From contig OY997589.1 of NCBI GenBank assembly GCA_963921825.1, forward strand, positions 72,276,523 through 72,340,522: DNA of 64,000 bases, written 5' to 3'. The notes below the pieces were generated by a model that saw only the letters and a program-made list of their open reading frames with translations, was not told where the DNA came from and made no database searches. The stretch is from Erodium maritimum. Its lineage: Eukaryota; Streptophyta; Magnoliopsida; Geraniales; Geraniaceae. This document shows positions 22,900-35,043 of this stretch, in pieces (positions within the stretch are counted from its first letter, which is position 1; each line of letters opens with the position of its first letter). The translations under genes were made by a program, and so were the position numbers.

Positions 22900-24248
22900 A
22901 GACAGGGAATGGCGTCAAGAGCCTTCTCTCTCTAGTTTCCTCTCACCTTTCTCCTCTCAACCTTAGATCTGAAACCCTTTGGTCGTCGTCGACTAGCCTG
23001 CCTTTGTGGCTGGCCGGTTGACGGCGGCTCCTCCTTCTTCTTCACCCCTTCTTCTCTCCCACTCCTTCTCCACATCTTTTCCCCCTCTCCTTTTGGCTTC
23101 CGAGGACGCGCTCCACTTCTCCGACCGTCCCTCCTCTTGGTCGTGGGCGTTTGGGTCAAACTACCGTGGGATCCGCTTCCAAATCTTCTTTGGTGTAGAT
23201 CGGAGTGGTTTCATCCGATAGTCTTTGCTCGTGGGGAGCTCGGACCGGTGGGGTTGGTTTCATTCGTGTTTGTTTCCTCCTAATCTCAGGCGACTTGCTC
23301 CAGATCCAGTAGTAGGACACGCTTCCCCACCGTCGTGGGGATCGTCGTGGTTCTAGGGTGACTTTGGCTCTGGGATTGGTTGGCCGGTTGTGTAGTCGGT
23401 GGCTTCGAAGTCCTCCTTCAGGTCAGATATGAGATTCTCATCTTTCTTTCCTTCTTTTCCTATTTGTGTTCTTCTTTTCCGGTCCCTATTCACATGTTAT
23501 TGTGATGGGACGCAAGGCTCGTTGTCGGTGCTGGCCGGACGAGTTGTTTTGGTTTTTTAGACCCTGTTAACCTTTGAGAAAGGGAGTGAGATTTGTGAGT
23601 TTCTTTACAGGTTTGAATTGCTTGGCTGTTCTCGGTGTTGGCCGACGATAACCGGAGATTTTCGAGTTTCCAGTGGGTACTGGTACATGTTAGACTTTGG
23701 TGCTCTGTCTCTGGTTTGGCCTTGGTGGTGATCGGAGGGGTGGTCGGATGTTTCTGTTGTCGTTTCGTCGGTGGTGGCGCGACAACCGAGTTTCCCTGCC
23801 CGAGGAGCACACTAGGTTCCCTGCCCGAGGAGCACGCGGGGTACCCTACCCGAGGAGCACGTGTTCTTCTGCTTTAGTGGGTTGGGTTTCAACTTGTTTG
23901 GGCCTTGGGCCAGTTTTCATGGTTTGTTCATGTCTTACGGTTTATTTATGGTTTAATTTAAGACCCCAGAACTGTACTGTTTTGTTCCCCTTGTCGGGAA
24001 TAGGTTTCGTGTTTTCAGTTGTCCTTGTTGGTTGTGGTTTTTATGGTTATATTCAGGCATAAAGGTCTTGGTTGTATCTCCCCTTGTAGGGACGTGTTTG
24101 TTTAGGTTCATACTCTAGTTATTCTAGGGACTTTTGTAAGAGGTTGCCTGTGTTTGTATGAACCATTATCGAGGGTTTCCCTTAAGCCTAACACTTCACT
24201 TAGAAGTCTAGGTTTTTATAAATAAAAAATTGCTGATCATAAAAATAA
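22900..24248 (+). mobile_element. Poly(A) retroposon with 14-bp target duplication
   Basis: A perfect 14-bp duplication taatgttacaatag (22886-22899 and 24249-24262) brackets 1.35 kb. The 5' part is CT/GC-rich like a transcript leader. The 3' end is a LINE-like ...aaattgctgatcat followed by an A-rich tail. A ~30-bp tandem repeat (ccctgcccgaggagcac type, three units) lies at about 23795-23865. Open frames are present but none is recognisable. I infer a non-autonomous retroposon. Confidence 0.88.
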
Positions 24249-24269
24249 TAATGTTACAATAGTGTTTCT

Positions 24270-24528
24270 TTAGATTTATAGTAACGGCTCTTAAAAGTTT
24301 GAAAGACACTACATCAAAAGAGAAGCGTGGCTCAAGAGACGTGCCTTAATTGGTAGTGCTTTAAGAACTAAAGAGACGCGTCAATATACACTTCAATGCA
24401 AACCCTTGTGCTTCATGTAACTCTGGATCATCAGTTTGGTCTTCAAACAGCAAAATCAACTACTTTATATGGTTTGTATTATCTGCTTGCTTTTGGGCTG
24501 CCATTTTCAAGAGGATTATGTCATACAT
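24270..24528. other. Short stretch with CACTA-like motifs
   Basis: Contains aaagacactacatc and related motifs similar to the cluster at 25.3-25.5 kb. The two stretches may be parts of one element split by the LINE fragment between them. No gene is seen. Confidence 0.35.
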
Positions 24529-24990
24529 CTTTTTTTTTTTTGATCAACGAAAAATACGATTTTATTGAAAAGAGCCACTAAAAGGGCTTAAGTAAGTACA
24601 AGGGAAGAGGGGTCAAGGAAGAAAGTGAGCGGGTTATTAGATCAAGATAAGAAACCCGAAGGCTTAAACGAAGGGTTTTCCGCCAATAGAAGCGAGAAGC
24701 TCAGGTGCTTAGACTTGGCGAAGATGGAGTCTACCGGTTCAATGATACGGGAAAAGACCGTTGTATTACGAGAAAGCCAAAGATATCAAAGGCCAATGAA
24801 GAGGAGACGGGTCCAATGAAGCTTGAGGGGGGCGCTGCGAACCAAACCCGACCATTGTAGAATTAAGTCTTTGGCCGATGGGGGAAAACAGGCCTTGATA
24901 TTCCACCAATTGAGAATGAGGGACCATAATTCCGAAGCTCTGGGGCAACTCCTTAGGATGTGGAAACAGTCCTCAATCCTCAATCCTCAC
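24529..24990 (-). mobile_element. 5'-truncated LINE fragment with zf-RVT motif
   Basis: A T-run at ~24529-24541 followed by gatcaacgaaaaatacgattttattg reads on the minus strand as a plant LINE poly(A) end. Upstream on that strand, 24786-24983 encodes CFHILRSCPRASELW, the core of the zinc-binding domain at the C-terminus of plant LINE reverse transcriptases (zf-RVT). Everything 5' of this is missing, as in ordinary 5'-truncated LINE insertions. No clear target duplication was found. Confidence 0.8.
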
Positions 24991-25092
24991 ATTTGCATCC
25001 TCAATCCTCCACAAGATCAGCTTATGGCAAATCATCCCAATATTTGCATCATCAATCCTCCACAAGATCAACTTATGGCAAATCATCCCAAT
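24991..25092 (+). repeat. 51-bp direct repeat, two copies
   Basis: Two adjacent copies starting atttgcatc (24991 and 25042), differing at a few positions, immediately beyond the truncated 5' end of the LINE fragment. A shorter cctcaat repeat precedes them. Confidence 0.85.
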
Positions 25093-25299
25093 AACCCTCT
25101 TTTTCAATCTCAAGGCTACACAAGATTAGTTCTTTATATCACTATCATTTAGTCTTATGTGTTAGTTGGTCACTTGTTCCAAGTTCTTCATTTTGTTCAG
25201 CTTCAATACTTTGAAGCTCGATGTTCTCATTTCCCTTTTTTTCAAACTCTAAAAATAGGGTTTTTATAAATTTTCTTGGCTGATTAAAAAAAACTTATA

Positions 25300-25560
25300 A
25301 ACCGCTACAATATAACATTGACCAAATGTGGATTATAGCGTCTTTTAAGTGCATACTAAAAAGACGCTACGTATTAAATGTAGTGTCTTTTAAGTGTTCG
25401 CTCAAAAGACGCTACATTTTTAGTATGAACTAAAAAGACACTACATTTAATACGTAACGTCGTTTTAGTATGAACTAAAAAGACATTATATTTAATACTT
25501 AGTGTCTTTTCAATTTATCTTGATTTGAAAATTATTAGTTGGTCCAAATGTGACGGATTT
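25300..25560. repeat. Cluster of inverted gacgctaca/tgtagcgtc motifs (CACTA-like subterminal region)
   Basis: Alternating forward and reverse copies of a ~12-bp motif (aaagacgctaca, tagtgtctttt and variants) recur every 30-50 bases. Such arrays are typical of the subterminal regions of plant CACTA elements, but no CACTAC terminus or 3-bp duplication is visible, so the superfamily is inferred. A caatttatcttgatttga segment is also repeated at ~25520 and 25560. Confidence 0.45.
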
Positions 25561-25589
25561 CAATTTATCTTGATTTGAGTTGTAATATA

Positions 25590-26640
25590 AAAAAGGGATA
25601 ATTGTCAAAACATGCACTAAAGTTTCGTCCACAAACAAAATAGTGCATAATGTTTTGTCCACGTCATCTGGCTATCCTTATAAATTGTTCACGCACTTCT
25701 GTTAGTAAAGTGTAACAACAGAACTTGAATTGACAATTTTTCCCTTTTGGTTTGAAATTCAAAAATAAGAATGAGGTAAAAGACTGATATACCCTCAAGA
25801 CCTTTTCATTTAATTTTGTCTGTATCTCTCTCTCAAAACACTTCCCCTCTCTCTCAAACCATTTCCCGAACCCTAGAAGGAGAGTGTGACAGACGGCCGG
25901 CGAAGGCGAGTGCGACTGACGGCCGGCGAAGGCGACTGACGAAGAAGTCGACGGCCGGCGACTGGATTGAAGGCGAAGCCACCGTGTTTTCCCAGACGAC
26001 CCACAATGAAGTCTCGACTGCGAAGTCGACTGTAGACGACGAACTCGGGTGCGAAGTCGATGACGAACTCAAACTCGTTCCCCTCGCCTCCGCCTAGATC
26101 GGACAACACCTGTTCTCCTTCGACCTTAATCTTGTGGATTTGGGTCCGGTTGGTCGGGAAGATGCCGGAGCCACTGTGGTCCGATTTTCCCCGTGTTTGC
26201 CCTCCGATGAAGGATTTGCGGCAACGGTACGAGCTGGATCCTGTTTGCAGGCGATTCAGATGCATCGATTCTTGCATGAATCCGCAACTTCGTTGCGCCG
26301 CCGCCATGGACTTGTCGTTGATGGAGAGGGATCAAGCAACGAAGACGGAGGCGGACTTGCAAATATTGTGGTAGAGGATGAGGGTGGGTTAGTGCTCTCA
26401 GAGGTGGAGATTAGTTGAGTTGATGAAATAGTTCCTATCCAGAACTTTAACCAGCTTATCAAACTAATATCTTCAGCCTTTCCGTTCCTGTTTGGATTGT
26501 GGATGTGAATCTCCTTAGTACAAAAACAGACCTTAAACTCTATAACCGTCCCGTACGATCCAACATAAGATATAGGGAACAAAATCAGAATATAGGAACT
26601 AGTCAATTGGATAACTTGAATCAAATTGTACTGTAATTTT
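25590..26640. other. Possible one-ended Mutator-like remnant and GC-rich block
   Basis: 25593-25720 (gggataattgtcaaaac then two ttttgtccac-type motifs) resembles the TIR style of the Mutator-like element at 61.3 kb. I found no matching right end. It is followed by a CT-rich leader-like segment and a GC-rich block (25870-26300) with repeated gacggccggcgaaggcga. The open frames here are unrecognised and overlap on both strands. Confidence 0.35.
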
Positions 26641-26649
26641 TCTTAGAGT

Positions 26650-26743
26650 AGGAGGAAATCGAAACAAACAAAAACGCACTATTATCTCTGACTTTACCAA
26701 ATACTTCCCTCCATTTTTATTACTCTTTCATGTCAAGTTTAGT
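26650..26743 (-). terminator. ERdj2 3' end region
   Basis: Immediately after the stop, the minus strand has AATAAA at about 26721-26716. A cttccctccatttttatta motif here looks like one end of a Stowaway MITE, but I found no partner end. Confidence 0.35.
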
Positions 26744-29700
26744 TCACTCATCATCCGAGTCTGAACCCTTTTTCTTCTTGTCTACTTCATCTGCCTCATC
26801 TTCACTGTACTCGCTCTCATAATCTTCTTCATATTCCTCCTCATCATTCTCCTCTTCCTCCTCTATTCCATCCTCCACCAACTGTCCATCTTCTACAGAA
26901 GCTCCTCCCCTGGTGCCAGCTCGAGTTCGTTTCAAAATCTTCACCTTCAAGTTTGTCCTCCTATCGCATCCAATCCAAGAGTCACACAAGCAGTAACAAG
27001 TCATATTGTAGTTTCCCTCTGCAGGAGCCTGGAACTTGCCCATGACCAGCCTGGACCCACTCCTCACCTTCTCTACTGCTTCTCTAACAGCCTGGCTTGT
27101 CTCCTTCACACTTGCTCCCGACCCCTCCATTGCGTCCTGTATTGCTTTTGAAGCTGCAGCTATGGCTGCTGCTTCATCCATGAAACTCACCTTCTGAGAA
27201 AACCAGACATTGTTTGAGGTTGAGTCTGCAAGCAAGAACCAGAAATTTTCTTCCTTGTGGAATGGGTAGGCAGGGGCATGAGGGAGGGCACCAATTAGGC
27301 CATTGAGGCGCTTAAGGGATACCCAAGCATGGAGTGTCACAACATCACCCTCTTGTATACCTTCTTCACCTTCTGTCTCGCATTTAACTTCCATTGTTAT
27401 TGATGGCATCATTTCAATCACCAGCTCAATGTCATGTACTTCAGCAGAAGAAAATCCAGCAGCTTGAGTAAGGACCTCAGCACGATCTGGGACAGACATG
27501 TCCCATAAATCCTGAAAGCTTCTCACTTTCTGCAATAAAAGAATCCAGAAATGAAAGCAAGCACAGAACAGAACTTAATAGCAAACATTATTATAATAAT
27601 ACTCAAGTCTCATTGAAGGTGCAGATGCAGAAAATCACTTTCAAGTTATGCAGAAAGAAAAACCTCTTCAAATAACTCGTTGGATTTGTATAGAACGTAC
27701 AAATCAGATATGGATAGTACAAATCTCACAGAATATATAGAACGGAACCACATCACAAGTAAATCTACTTTGCTTACCTTGCGAGCTAGTTTTTTTATGA
27801 TAGTTTCACTAAAATGCGGCAGTTGCAGAAAAGGTGCAATGCCTTCCGTGGATCCTCCAGTAGCCTTCCTTGCACTGAGAGGAACAGCCTGCACCACATT
27901 CCAACAAGAAGTAGCATAGACTACAGTCAGAACAGAGCTGGATCACCCCAACCCACTACAGTTAGAAGTAGCATATAACTAACAAAATGTTAAGCATTAA
28001 GTTTTTCTCAGTTGTATGTATATCAGCACCTGAACGATACATTGAGAAAGCTCAACGACCCCGATTGCAGGCCTCAGCCAGCCATGCCCTTGAGCGGTGC
28101 GTGGAATGACTGCCATCTACATGGAGAGAAGAAACTGTTAACTTACAAGAGACAGAGAACACAACATAAATGCCACTACAAACTACCGTTTGGAAGAATT
28201 CTTGAAAAATGTAGAATCACCTTCATCAATTCTTCAAGAAGTCGAGGTGCAAGTTCTAGGACACGTCTAAAATCAACTTGCAAAGATGGAGATAAGGCTG
28301 CCGATTCACGAGTCAATTGGGCCTGAATCAACAATTCTGTCTGCACCGAAGATAAATAGCAATAAAGTAAGCACATTAGAATCTAAAAAGTACACTTTGG
28401 GTAATATAGAAGCCGATCATTGCATACAAACCTTGACTAATGCAGGGTGCTGCTTCCAAAATTTTGCTTGCTCTTGCTTTATGTTCTTGAGGTCCAGATT
28501 CAATTCACTCCTTACTGACAAAAACAACTTCTGCAGAGGTTCATTATCGGTCCTGCGAACTGGAATTTCCATGAATTCAGCAGCCTTATTGAATACATCC
28601 ATGACTTTGCTGCATCGCCAATTTTCATATTAGAACAATACTTACCAAAATAGTTATTACATATGAAGATATACAAGAAAAGCGATACAGTAAAAGATAT
28701 TAAGGTTTGAAACTTAATAGAGGGCATTGCTCTTGGACACCACAAATGAAGTTAAGCTAGTGTGCATTTGCATATGGATTCATGCAGAGGATAAACTATC
28801 TTTTGATAACATCAAGTATGTTAGATATGTGCAAAAGGTAATTGCCTAAACTGTTTGTCACACATAGTTTATTTTCTTTTCATCTTCATAAGCCCGGAGG
28901 AGATAGCATAACCAATCACATGTTGAAAAATGGGCCTATTAAGTTGCTCTAGTTTTATGGGTGCAACTACAGTACATGATACATTGATCAATATACCAGT
29001 GTACATATATCTGATGGGTAATTGACTGTTCACTGGATAAAAATAGTTGCTGAGGAATGCTATTATTCTGAAAAACATGAATACCTTGGGGCCAATGAAG
29101 GTTTCATTAAGTAATAGTAGGTAGACAATGTCTGATGCATGACATAATTTCCCGTATATTTAGATGACTTCGACAGATATACAACAGCTATCACCAATGG
29201 TAAGAGAATACAAATGCCAACTATCCAAAGCAAAAGAATTCCACCAGATGCCCCATCAATGTTGAGTAGGAATTGAGGGAGGGCTATGCCCATTTGAAAG
29301 CCCTGTGACAAAATTATTACAATTATTTCCAAAGACAAGATAACTACTAAATATTTTGTAGAAAAAATTCAAAGGCAAATTACTACATGCTTCACGTGAG
29401 AGAATAGTATGTTTATATTACCTGCCTGCCATCAGGATGGCCATATTTTTCATAATTCTCACGGGATATTGGATCTGTCAGAGCTTGATAAGCCTTTGAA
29501 ATGGATTCCACAAAATACTTGTTGGCCTCTAAACCAAAATTAAAAGAAAACGGTTAGTTTCAGCATCTCATCCAAACCTTCACATCAAAGTATATTAGCT
29601 GTGGATCTTCAAGCAGATAGAAAAGACAAAAAATAAAGTTATACAGTAGGGCAAACAGGTTACTAGTTAAAGGCCTAAAATCTCTCATTAATTTAAAAGC

Positions 29701-30446
29701 CAGCGCAAATGCATATTAAAGGAAGAGCTTAGAGCTAGCATATTTTCAACCTGGATCTGGATTTTTATCTGGATGGTATTGAATAGACAGTCTCCTATAA
29801 GCCTTCTTTATTTCTGAATCTGAAGCTCCAGATTCCAATCCAAGAATGCTAAATGGGTCGAAAACTTGAATCTGCATGATCAGACAAGTTAGTTATTCCC
29901 CTAAATTGTAACATCAAGGCACTAAAAGAGCGCGGGTTAATAATATAGTCACAAAGTGAATTCAAAAGCTTCTTGAAGCAAATAGTATGCAAATGTTTAA
30001 CATTTGACAGAAGCAGACCATCAAGTGATTATATGTCCAAGTGTAGTTCAATTTCTGACAGTTCTTACCTCGCCACTCATGTTCTTAATGTAACAGACCA
30101 AGAAAATCATAACACCCCACAGAAGCACCAGTGTCATATTACTACATGTTGAGATGTTTGAGATCTGCAAAAGCAATTAACCGAAAACATCACATATACG
30201 TACACAACTTAGGTCACAGATGGTGCTCCTTTTAGATTCAAGGTCAACTGGAATACTCACTCTCTTAAATATCGATTTGTGGTACTTTCCGGACCGCGAG
30301 CACTCGGAACAATGGCAGTGGATGCTCTTCGACTTCGTTTTAGCGGCACGGAAAAACTTTATAATTGTATAAGGTATTAAAGGCAATGCCATTATTGTTA
30401 AAATGAAAATTGGAAACAGGGAGCTGGTTTCTTCTGAAGCAGCCAT
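26744..30446 (-). CDS. ERDJ2: DnaJ protein ERdj2 / Sec63 homologue (10 coding exons)
   Basis: ER-membrane J-protein of the Sec62/63 translocon. It recruits BiP-type Hsp70 to pull proteins into the ER lumen. Exons (minus strand) are 30261-30446, 30069-30164, 29751-29871, 29422-29528, 29085-29302, 28432-28609, 28221-28340, 28030-28116, 27778-27888, 26744-27529. The introns are GT-AG and in phase. The CDS is 2010 nt, or 669 residues, close to Arabidopsis ERdj2A (687). The order matches the family: TM ~11-30, TM ~70-88, J domain ~98-165 with HPD at 127-129, TM ~190-213, Brl/Sec63 domain ~243-600, and a Glu/Asp-rich tail from ~615. The start gives the family N-terminus MAASEE. No defect was seen. 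The leader extends toward ~31250 and probably holds an intron. Confidence 0.97.
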
Positions 30447-31300
30447 GGCTACCCTCTATCTGCTAAATAGTTACTATGCCTGCATAAAGAGATATCTATG
30501 AGTCAGTAAACTGAAAGAGGCTTAATCACGACATGGCATCTGATAAATAACCTTATTCGCAAGAAATGAGACCAAATGTACGAGTCAGGCATATAAAAGG
30601 CAGAGAATTCAATCAGCCAAAGATCTGAACACTTCCATTTATGTTCCAAAGTTTTCCAAGCAAACACATGTGAATTCAATGAATTCATCCTCGTTTTACA
30701 AAATGGGCCAGATCCCGCAAAGAAGATGAATAACTACTATAAAAAAACATACATAAAAGCCAAACCTAACCACAAACTCATCCCTGCAGAACAAGAACAT
30801 CCCTCTCCAGATGGCCAATCCATAGAAAAAGAACTCCCATGTCACAACCCAAAACCAGCATCCACCACCAATGTCAAATCAATTACAACAATAACAAACA
30901 CAATTAATCCCCAAAATCCTATAATTCATGAATTCCAACATGCCCTTAATTCACCAAATTCTCACACTGAAATTCATATGCATGATAATTGATCCGATCA
31001 ATTCGTAAAGTAATTGTTTTTCTAACCCCCATTCACTAGATCCTCAAAACCCCAATAAGAATCAGACAAATCACAATCAATTGCACGAGAACTGATGTAA
31101 AGAATCAATATAGAGAGATGTGACAATGAGACCACCTCTGCAGGATTATCCTCGGCGCTGTCTGTGAACTGAGATGATGAATGAGAAGCTAGATTCCGTC
31201 TGTTGCAGCCTAGGCCTCGGCCACTGCCTCTCAGATTTGAGATTTCGGACCGTCCTCCTCGTCAACGAATCTAGGGTTATACAGGGTTTTGGGCTCAGTG
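30447..31300 (-). promoter_or_regulatory. ERdj2 5' leader and promoter region
   Basis: No protein-coding feature is seen between the ERdj2 start and ~31300. A C/G-richer stretch at 31140-31270 is the best candidate for the first, non-coding exon and start of transcription. The sequence between (30480-31130) is AT-rich and intron-like. The exon limits are inferred, not demonstrated. Confidence 0.4.
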
Positions 31301-31860
31301 AGAGTTAAGCATGTGGTTCTCGTTAATGGCGGCTGAGTCCAACTCGTTCACTCGGGTCCTTGGGTTTCTGAATTTCCAAAAACAAAATCGAATTTTTTAT
31401 ATGGGCCTGATAGTCCGACTATCATTCTAGTGTATTTTTTAATGGGCCGATTGGGCTTTATGGATGAATTGATGATTTTATATCCGTTTCGGGTAATAGC
31501 TCACACACTTATCCACATGAACTACTAGATTTATTTTCTCAATTTTATATTTTAAAAGCAACGATAAGGTGAAAAGTGGTTTGTAAATAAGAAATAAATA
31601 TAATACTTGTGAATTAAATTTTTTTTGGATCAAATTACATAATTTATAAATAAATTTTCAAAACAAGAATATCACGGAACTTTGTTCGAATATGTTTGTA
31701 TATTATGAATTATATCACATTGTTTATAAATTTGTAAGAAATTTTCTCATAGTTTAGATGAATATACTCAAAGTAGATTAATGCATGATTTATCCGATGA
31801 CTGGTCCAAAGGAGGATAGGGGTGTCAATGGCTACTCTTGAGTATATGAAAATATAGCTT
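31301..31860. other. AT-rich intergenic stretch
   Basis: Mostly AT-rich sequence upstream of ERdj2. I see no gene, RNA or clear element boundary in it. Confidence 0.55.
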
Positions 31861-31861
31861 A

Positions 31862-32350
31862 GAGCATTTTCAATGGTTATCGTTTGGTCGTGATATTATT
31901 ATTGTTGTAGCGCTTGCAACGGTTCTTCGACGTGGGAGGCGTTGTAGCATTGACTGTTGCAGACTATCATCGATGTTTACTGCAACAAGGGACGCGTCGT
32001 CTCAGGCCCAACGGCTAGTAGCCGGCCCAATGGCGACACGACGCGTGGTAGCGTCAGAATTTAAAAAAAAAACAAAATTTTCCTATAAATACACTATCAC
32101 CCCTACACAAAACTCACACCTCTTCTCTTCTACATCTCTTATCTCACACATCTCTTCTTTTTCATACTTCGTTGTTATTTTTCAATGGATCGTTATCCAA
32201 CAGTGGTAGAATCGTCTGAAATGACTCCCCGAGAAATGGAGCAAGCGGCGGAAAGATGGCTGAACTAATGGCCAAATGAATTGTCGATCGGATTTCGGCC
32301 ACAGTACATATCAAAAAATAGTTAAATTTGGTATGAATAAAATAACTTGT
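31862..32350 (+). mobile_element. Harbinger/PIF-like non-autonomous remnant
   Basis: Begins with gagcattttcaatggtt, a form of the gagcatctccaa end common to plant PIF/Harbinger and related MITEs. It then holds a TATA-like cctataaatac, a C/A-rich leader (acactcac...cacatctctt) and an ATG at 32185 opening a short frame that stops after 27 codons. This layout matches the 5' end of plant Harbinger elements. The right terminus and 3-bp duplication were not found. Confidence 0.4.
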
Positions 32351-32442
32351 TTAATTTGGGTTGTTTTGGAAATATCAAAAAGTGTTAACAACTATCTCCT
32401 GCAACTAGTTAGTTGTTACCTTTGTAGAGCTAGTGGTAGAAG

Positions 32443-33429
32443 TTTTTTTTTATAAGCTCAAAAATATTATTAAGAAAAAAGATATGATCCTAGAGGGATC
32501 GAAACAAAACAACCCATGACAAGGGAGCTCTCATTAGGAGCTGCGGGAACAAGACCCGAATACAGAGCAAACCAAAAACAAAACAAAACAGGTTGATGAA
32601 TAGTACCTCAGGGTGAACATGGTGAATCCTCTGATCCCAAATGGACTAAATAATTTGTGCCCCTCCGCTCAACAGTAGATCGGTCCCAAATGTCCCCCGA
32701 ATGAGTACTCCATTGAACCTAGGCGGGAACAGATGAAACCTGAACTAACACCTGAATAGAAACTCATCGGACCTAACAGACCACACAAGGTCAGGAAAAT
32801 TCTAAAACTCTTATACCACGCTTCCTAGGCCGAATACACCAACCCGAACATTGCTGCCAATCAGGGAAAGAGATAGAAGCTCGTAACGAACCCGCTTGCG
32901 ACAATGTACAATATGAATGATTCTAAATCTTTCCAAACAAAACATCGTCACAATCAAACACACTGTTACGCAGAAGGCAAATATGCCACAATTTAATATA
33001 ACAAACACTTATCCAAGCCTTCCACCAATGATTAGCCCAACCCTTTCAACATGCGCAAAACTTCATCAAAAGAATGGGGCATAATCCAAATAACTCCCCA
33101 CTGGGAGGACACACGTCCCCAAATCCACCAAGAGATCGAAAATGAAGCAAAAGATGCTCAGAAGTCTCCATACCAGTTTTACATAAGGAACAAAACATTT
33201 GGTTGATAGTCAAAGGTACTCCACGAGCTTCCAAAAACATCGCAATCGAAAACGCTCTCTGGAACACAAACCAAGCAAGAACGCAAAGATTAGGCGGAAT
33301 ACCACTAACCCATAACATTGAGGCCCAACAGCAGGGCATGAACTTATCCTCCATCATAAGCACCAAGTAAGCACAAGATACCGAGAACCCCAAACGGTTC
33401 TTCCTCCAAATCAAACAATCCTCCAAATC
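32443..33429 (-). mobile_element. LINE 3' part with zf-RVT domain, decayed
   Basis: A T-run at 32443-32451 with tataagctcaaaaatattattaag reads on the minus strand as a plant LINE tail. 33046-33430 encodes a degenerate zf-RVT domain: IWRKNRLGFSVSCAY, then GIPPNLCVLAWFVFQRA, then CSLCKTGMETSEHLLLH. The frame shifts and stops near 33040. A tagagctag motif lies on both sides (32425-32433 and 33430-33438) and may be part of a target duplication, though the left copy is separated from the T-run by a few unmatched bases. The insertion is 5'-truncated. Confidence 0.75.
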
Positions 33430-33435
33430 TAGAGC

Positions 33436-33610
33436 TAGGGATGGTAATGGGGCGGGGGCCCTAGTCCCCGTCCCCGCCACTCGCCTCGTCCCCGCGTTGA
33501 CCCCGCCCCGCAGGGACCCCGTGAGGACGGGGCGGGGAACGGGTTTTTATTCCCTATCCCATTCTCGCCCCACAGGGGATTTTATAACTTACCACGTTCC
33601 TGCCCCATTC
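33436..33610. repeat. GC-rich terminus resembling hAT-type elements
   Basis: tagggatggtaatggggcgggg followed by repeated ccccgtccccgcc and cggggcggggaacggg matches the subterminal style of many plant hAT elements. The opposite end (catcccta) is not found downstream, so only one terminus is visible. Confidence 0.4.
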
Positions 33611-33930
33611 TCATCACGCGAAAAAATGCACATTTGAAATAACAATTGTCAATCTATAATTTTAAACAGCATGCATAGTCAACCCATAATTTTAAAAACA
33701 ACATACATATAAAATAAACATCACATGACAATGATATCCATGCCTCATAATAATTTACACATAATAGAAAGTGTCTTAACGAAATATCTTATAACATAAA
33801 ACTTAGAGTTCCCAACTTGACTTCTTAATGGTACAAATAGAATCATCACGTTGGAAATTTTAAGTTTAACTTGTTATTCCATTTTTTAAGATATTTGAGT
33901 TGTGATTATGATTTTATATTGATATTGATA

Positions 33931-34029
33931 TAAATGCTAATCATATATAATATAACTGTATCACCTTATGTATATGTAAGTTACATATACATAAAGTGAT
34001 ACAATTAAGTTATATATGATTAGCATTTA
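33931..34029. repeat. 99-nt near-perfect inverted repeat (hairpin)
   Basis: The arms begin taaatgctaatcatatata and pair across a centre near 33980 (gtatatgtaa/gttacatatac). I count only about five mismatches over ~46-49 base pairs. The sequence is AT-rich. It could be a small foldback element or the stem of a non-coding hairpin RNA. Confidence 0.85.
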
Positions 34030-35040
34030 AACTAAAACACAATAATTAAACTAAATGTCGAATTAAATTGTGTAACAGATTACTATATGACATAATAAGC
34101 TATATGGCATAATACTATATGACAAATTAGACTATAAGACAACTATAATATGACAGATTATTCTAACATGCAAATGACTAATAAAATATCATGCAAATAG
34201 TAATAAAATAACTATAATGCAAATACTAATTAAAATAACTAAAAACATAAATGACATATTACAATATAACAAACTAACTATATGACAAGATACTAAATAA
34301 ACAGAATAACTAAATATGTCTTAGTAAGCTGGCAAAACTAAACACACAGCAAAATGAAAACACACTAACAATAACTATATGATCTAATTAACATGCAAAT
34401 ATTAATGACACATAAATTAAATATGCAACAAACAACTATATGACAAATAATAACTACTTAGAACACAAATACTATTAAACCGAAATTAAAAATAAGAACA
34501 AAATTAAAACAAGAACATAAAATTTAAACGAAAATAATTAAACAAGTAGTACATAAACGAAAATTTAATAACATAATTAAAACAAGAACACAAATATACT
34601 TGAAATGAAACAAGGTTTTGATTGAAATACTAAAGGTACTTACATGATAATACTTAATGAAAGTAAATGAAAGCTTGCAAGTAAAAACAGCTGGAAAATA
34701 TAAGGAGAGTACAAGGTTTAAGGGTAGGAGAGCTTTCAGAGCAAATTTTCGTCTAAAATTGTAGGTGTCCTCCCAAGCTGCTGAGTGTTCCTATATTGTA
34801 AAATTTTGCTTGCTTCACGGGAGAAGAACCATGGCTGGTGGGAAGCAAGCCTGCAAGTGAACAATGATAATTGTTCTTGCATTATTTAACTTTTGCTATT
34901 CCATTTCGTCTTTTTGCAATGCATTTGATTTGTTGTTTTTTGTCTTCAAGCACCTAAATAATGGTGCCATGTGCTACTGGTTTTGAGTGCCTTCCATGCT
35001 GGCTGCTGACGGGGAAGCCTACGTGGAAATTCGATATAAT
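34030..35040. other. AT-rich stretch with loose ctatatgacaaat-type repeats
   Basis: A low-complexity region with many imperfect repeats of tatgacata/aactaaaa. A slightly GC-richer piece (34690-35030) has no recognised coding content. Confidence 0.5.
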
Positions 35041-35043
35041 TTT

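Noticed and set aside
25816-26418. Several overlapping open frames in the GC-rich block near 26 kb
   Set aside because: Frames on both strands overlap with no recognised domain. The repeated gacggccggcgaaggcga explains them.
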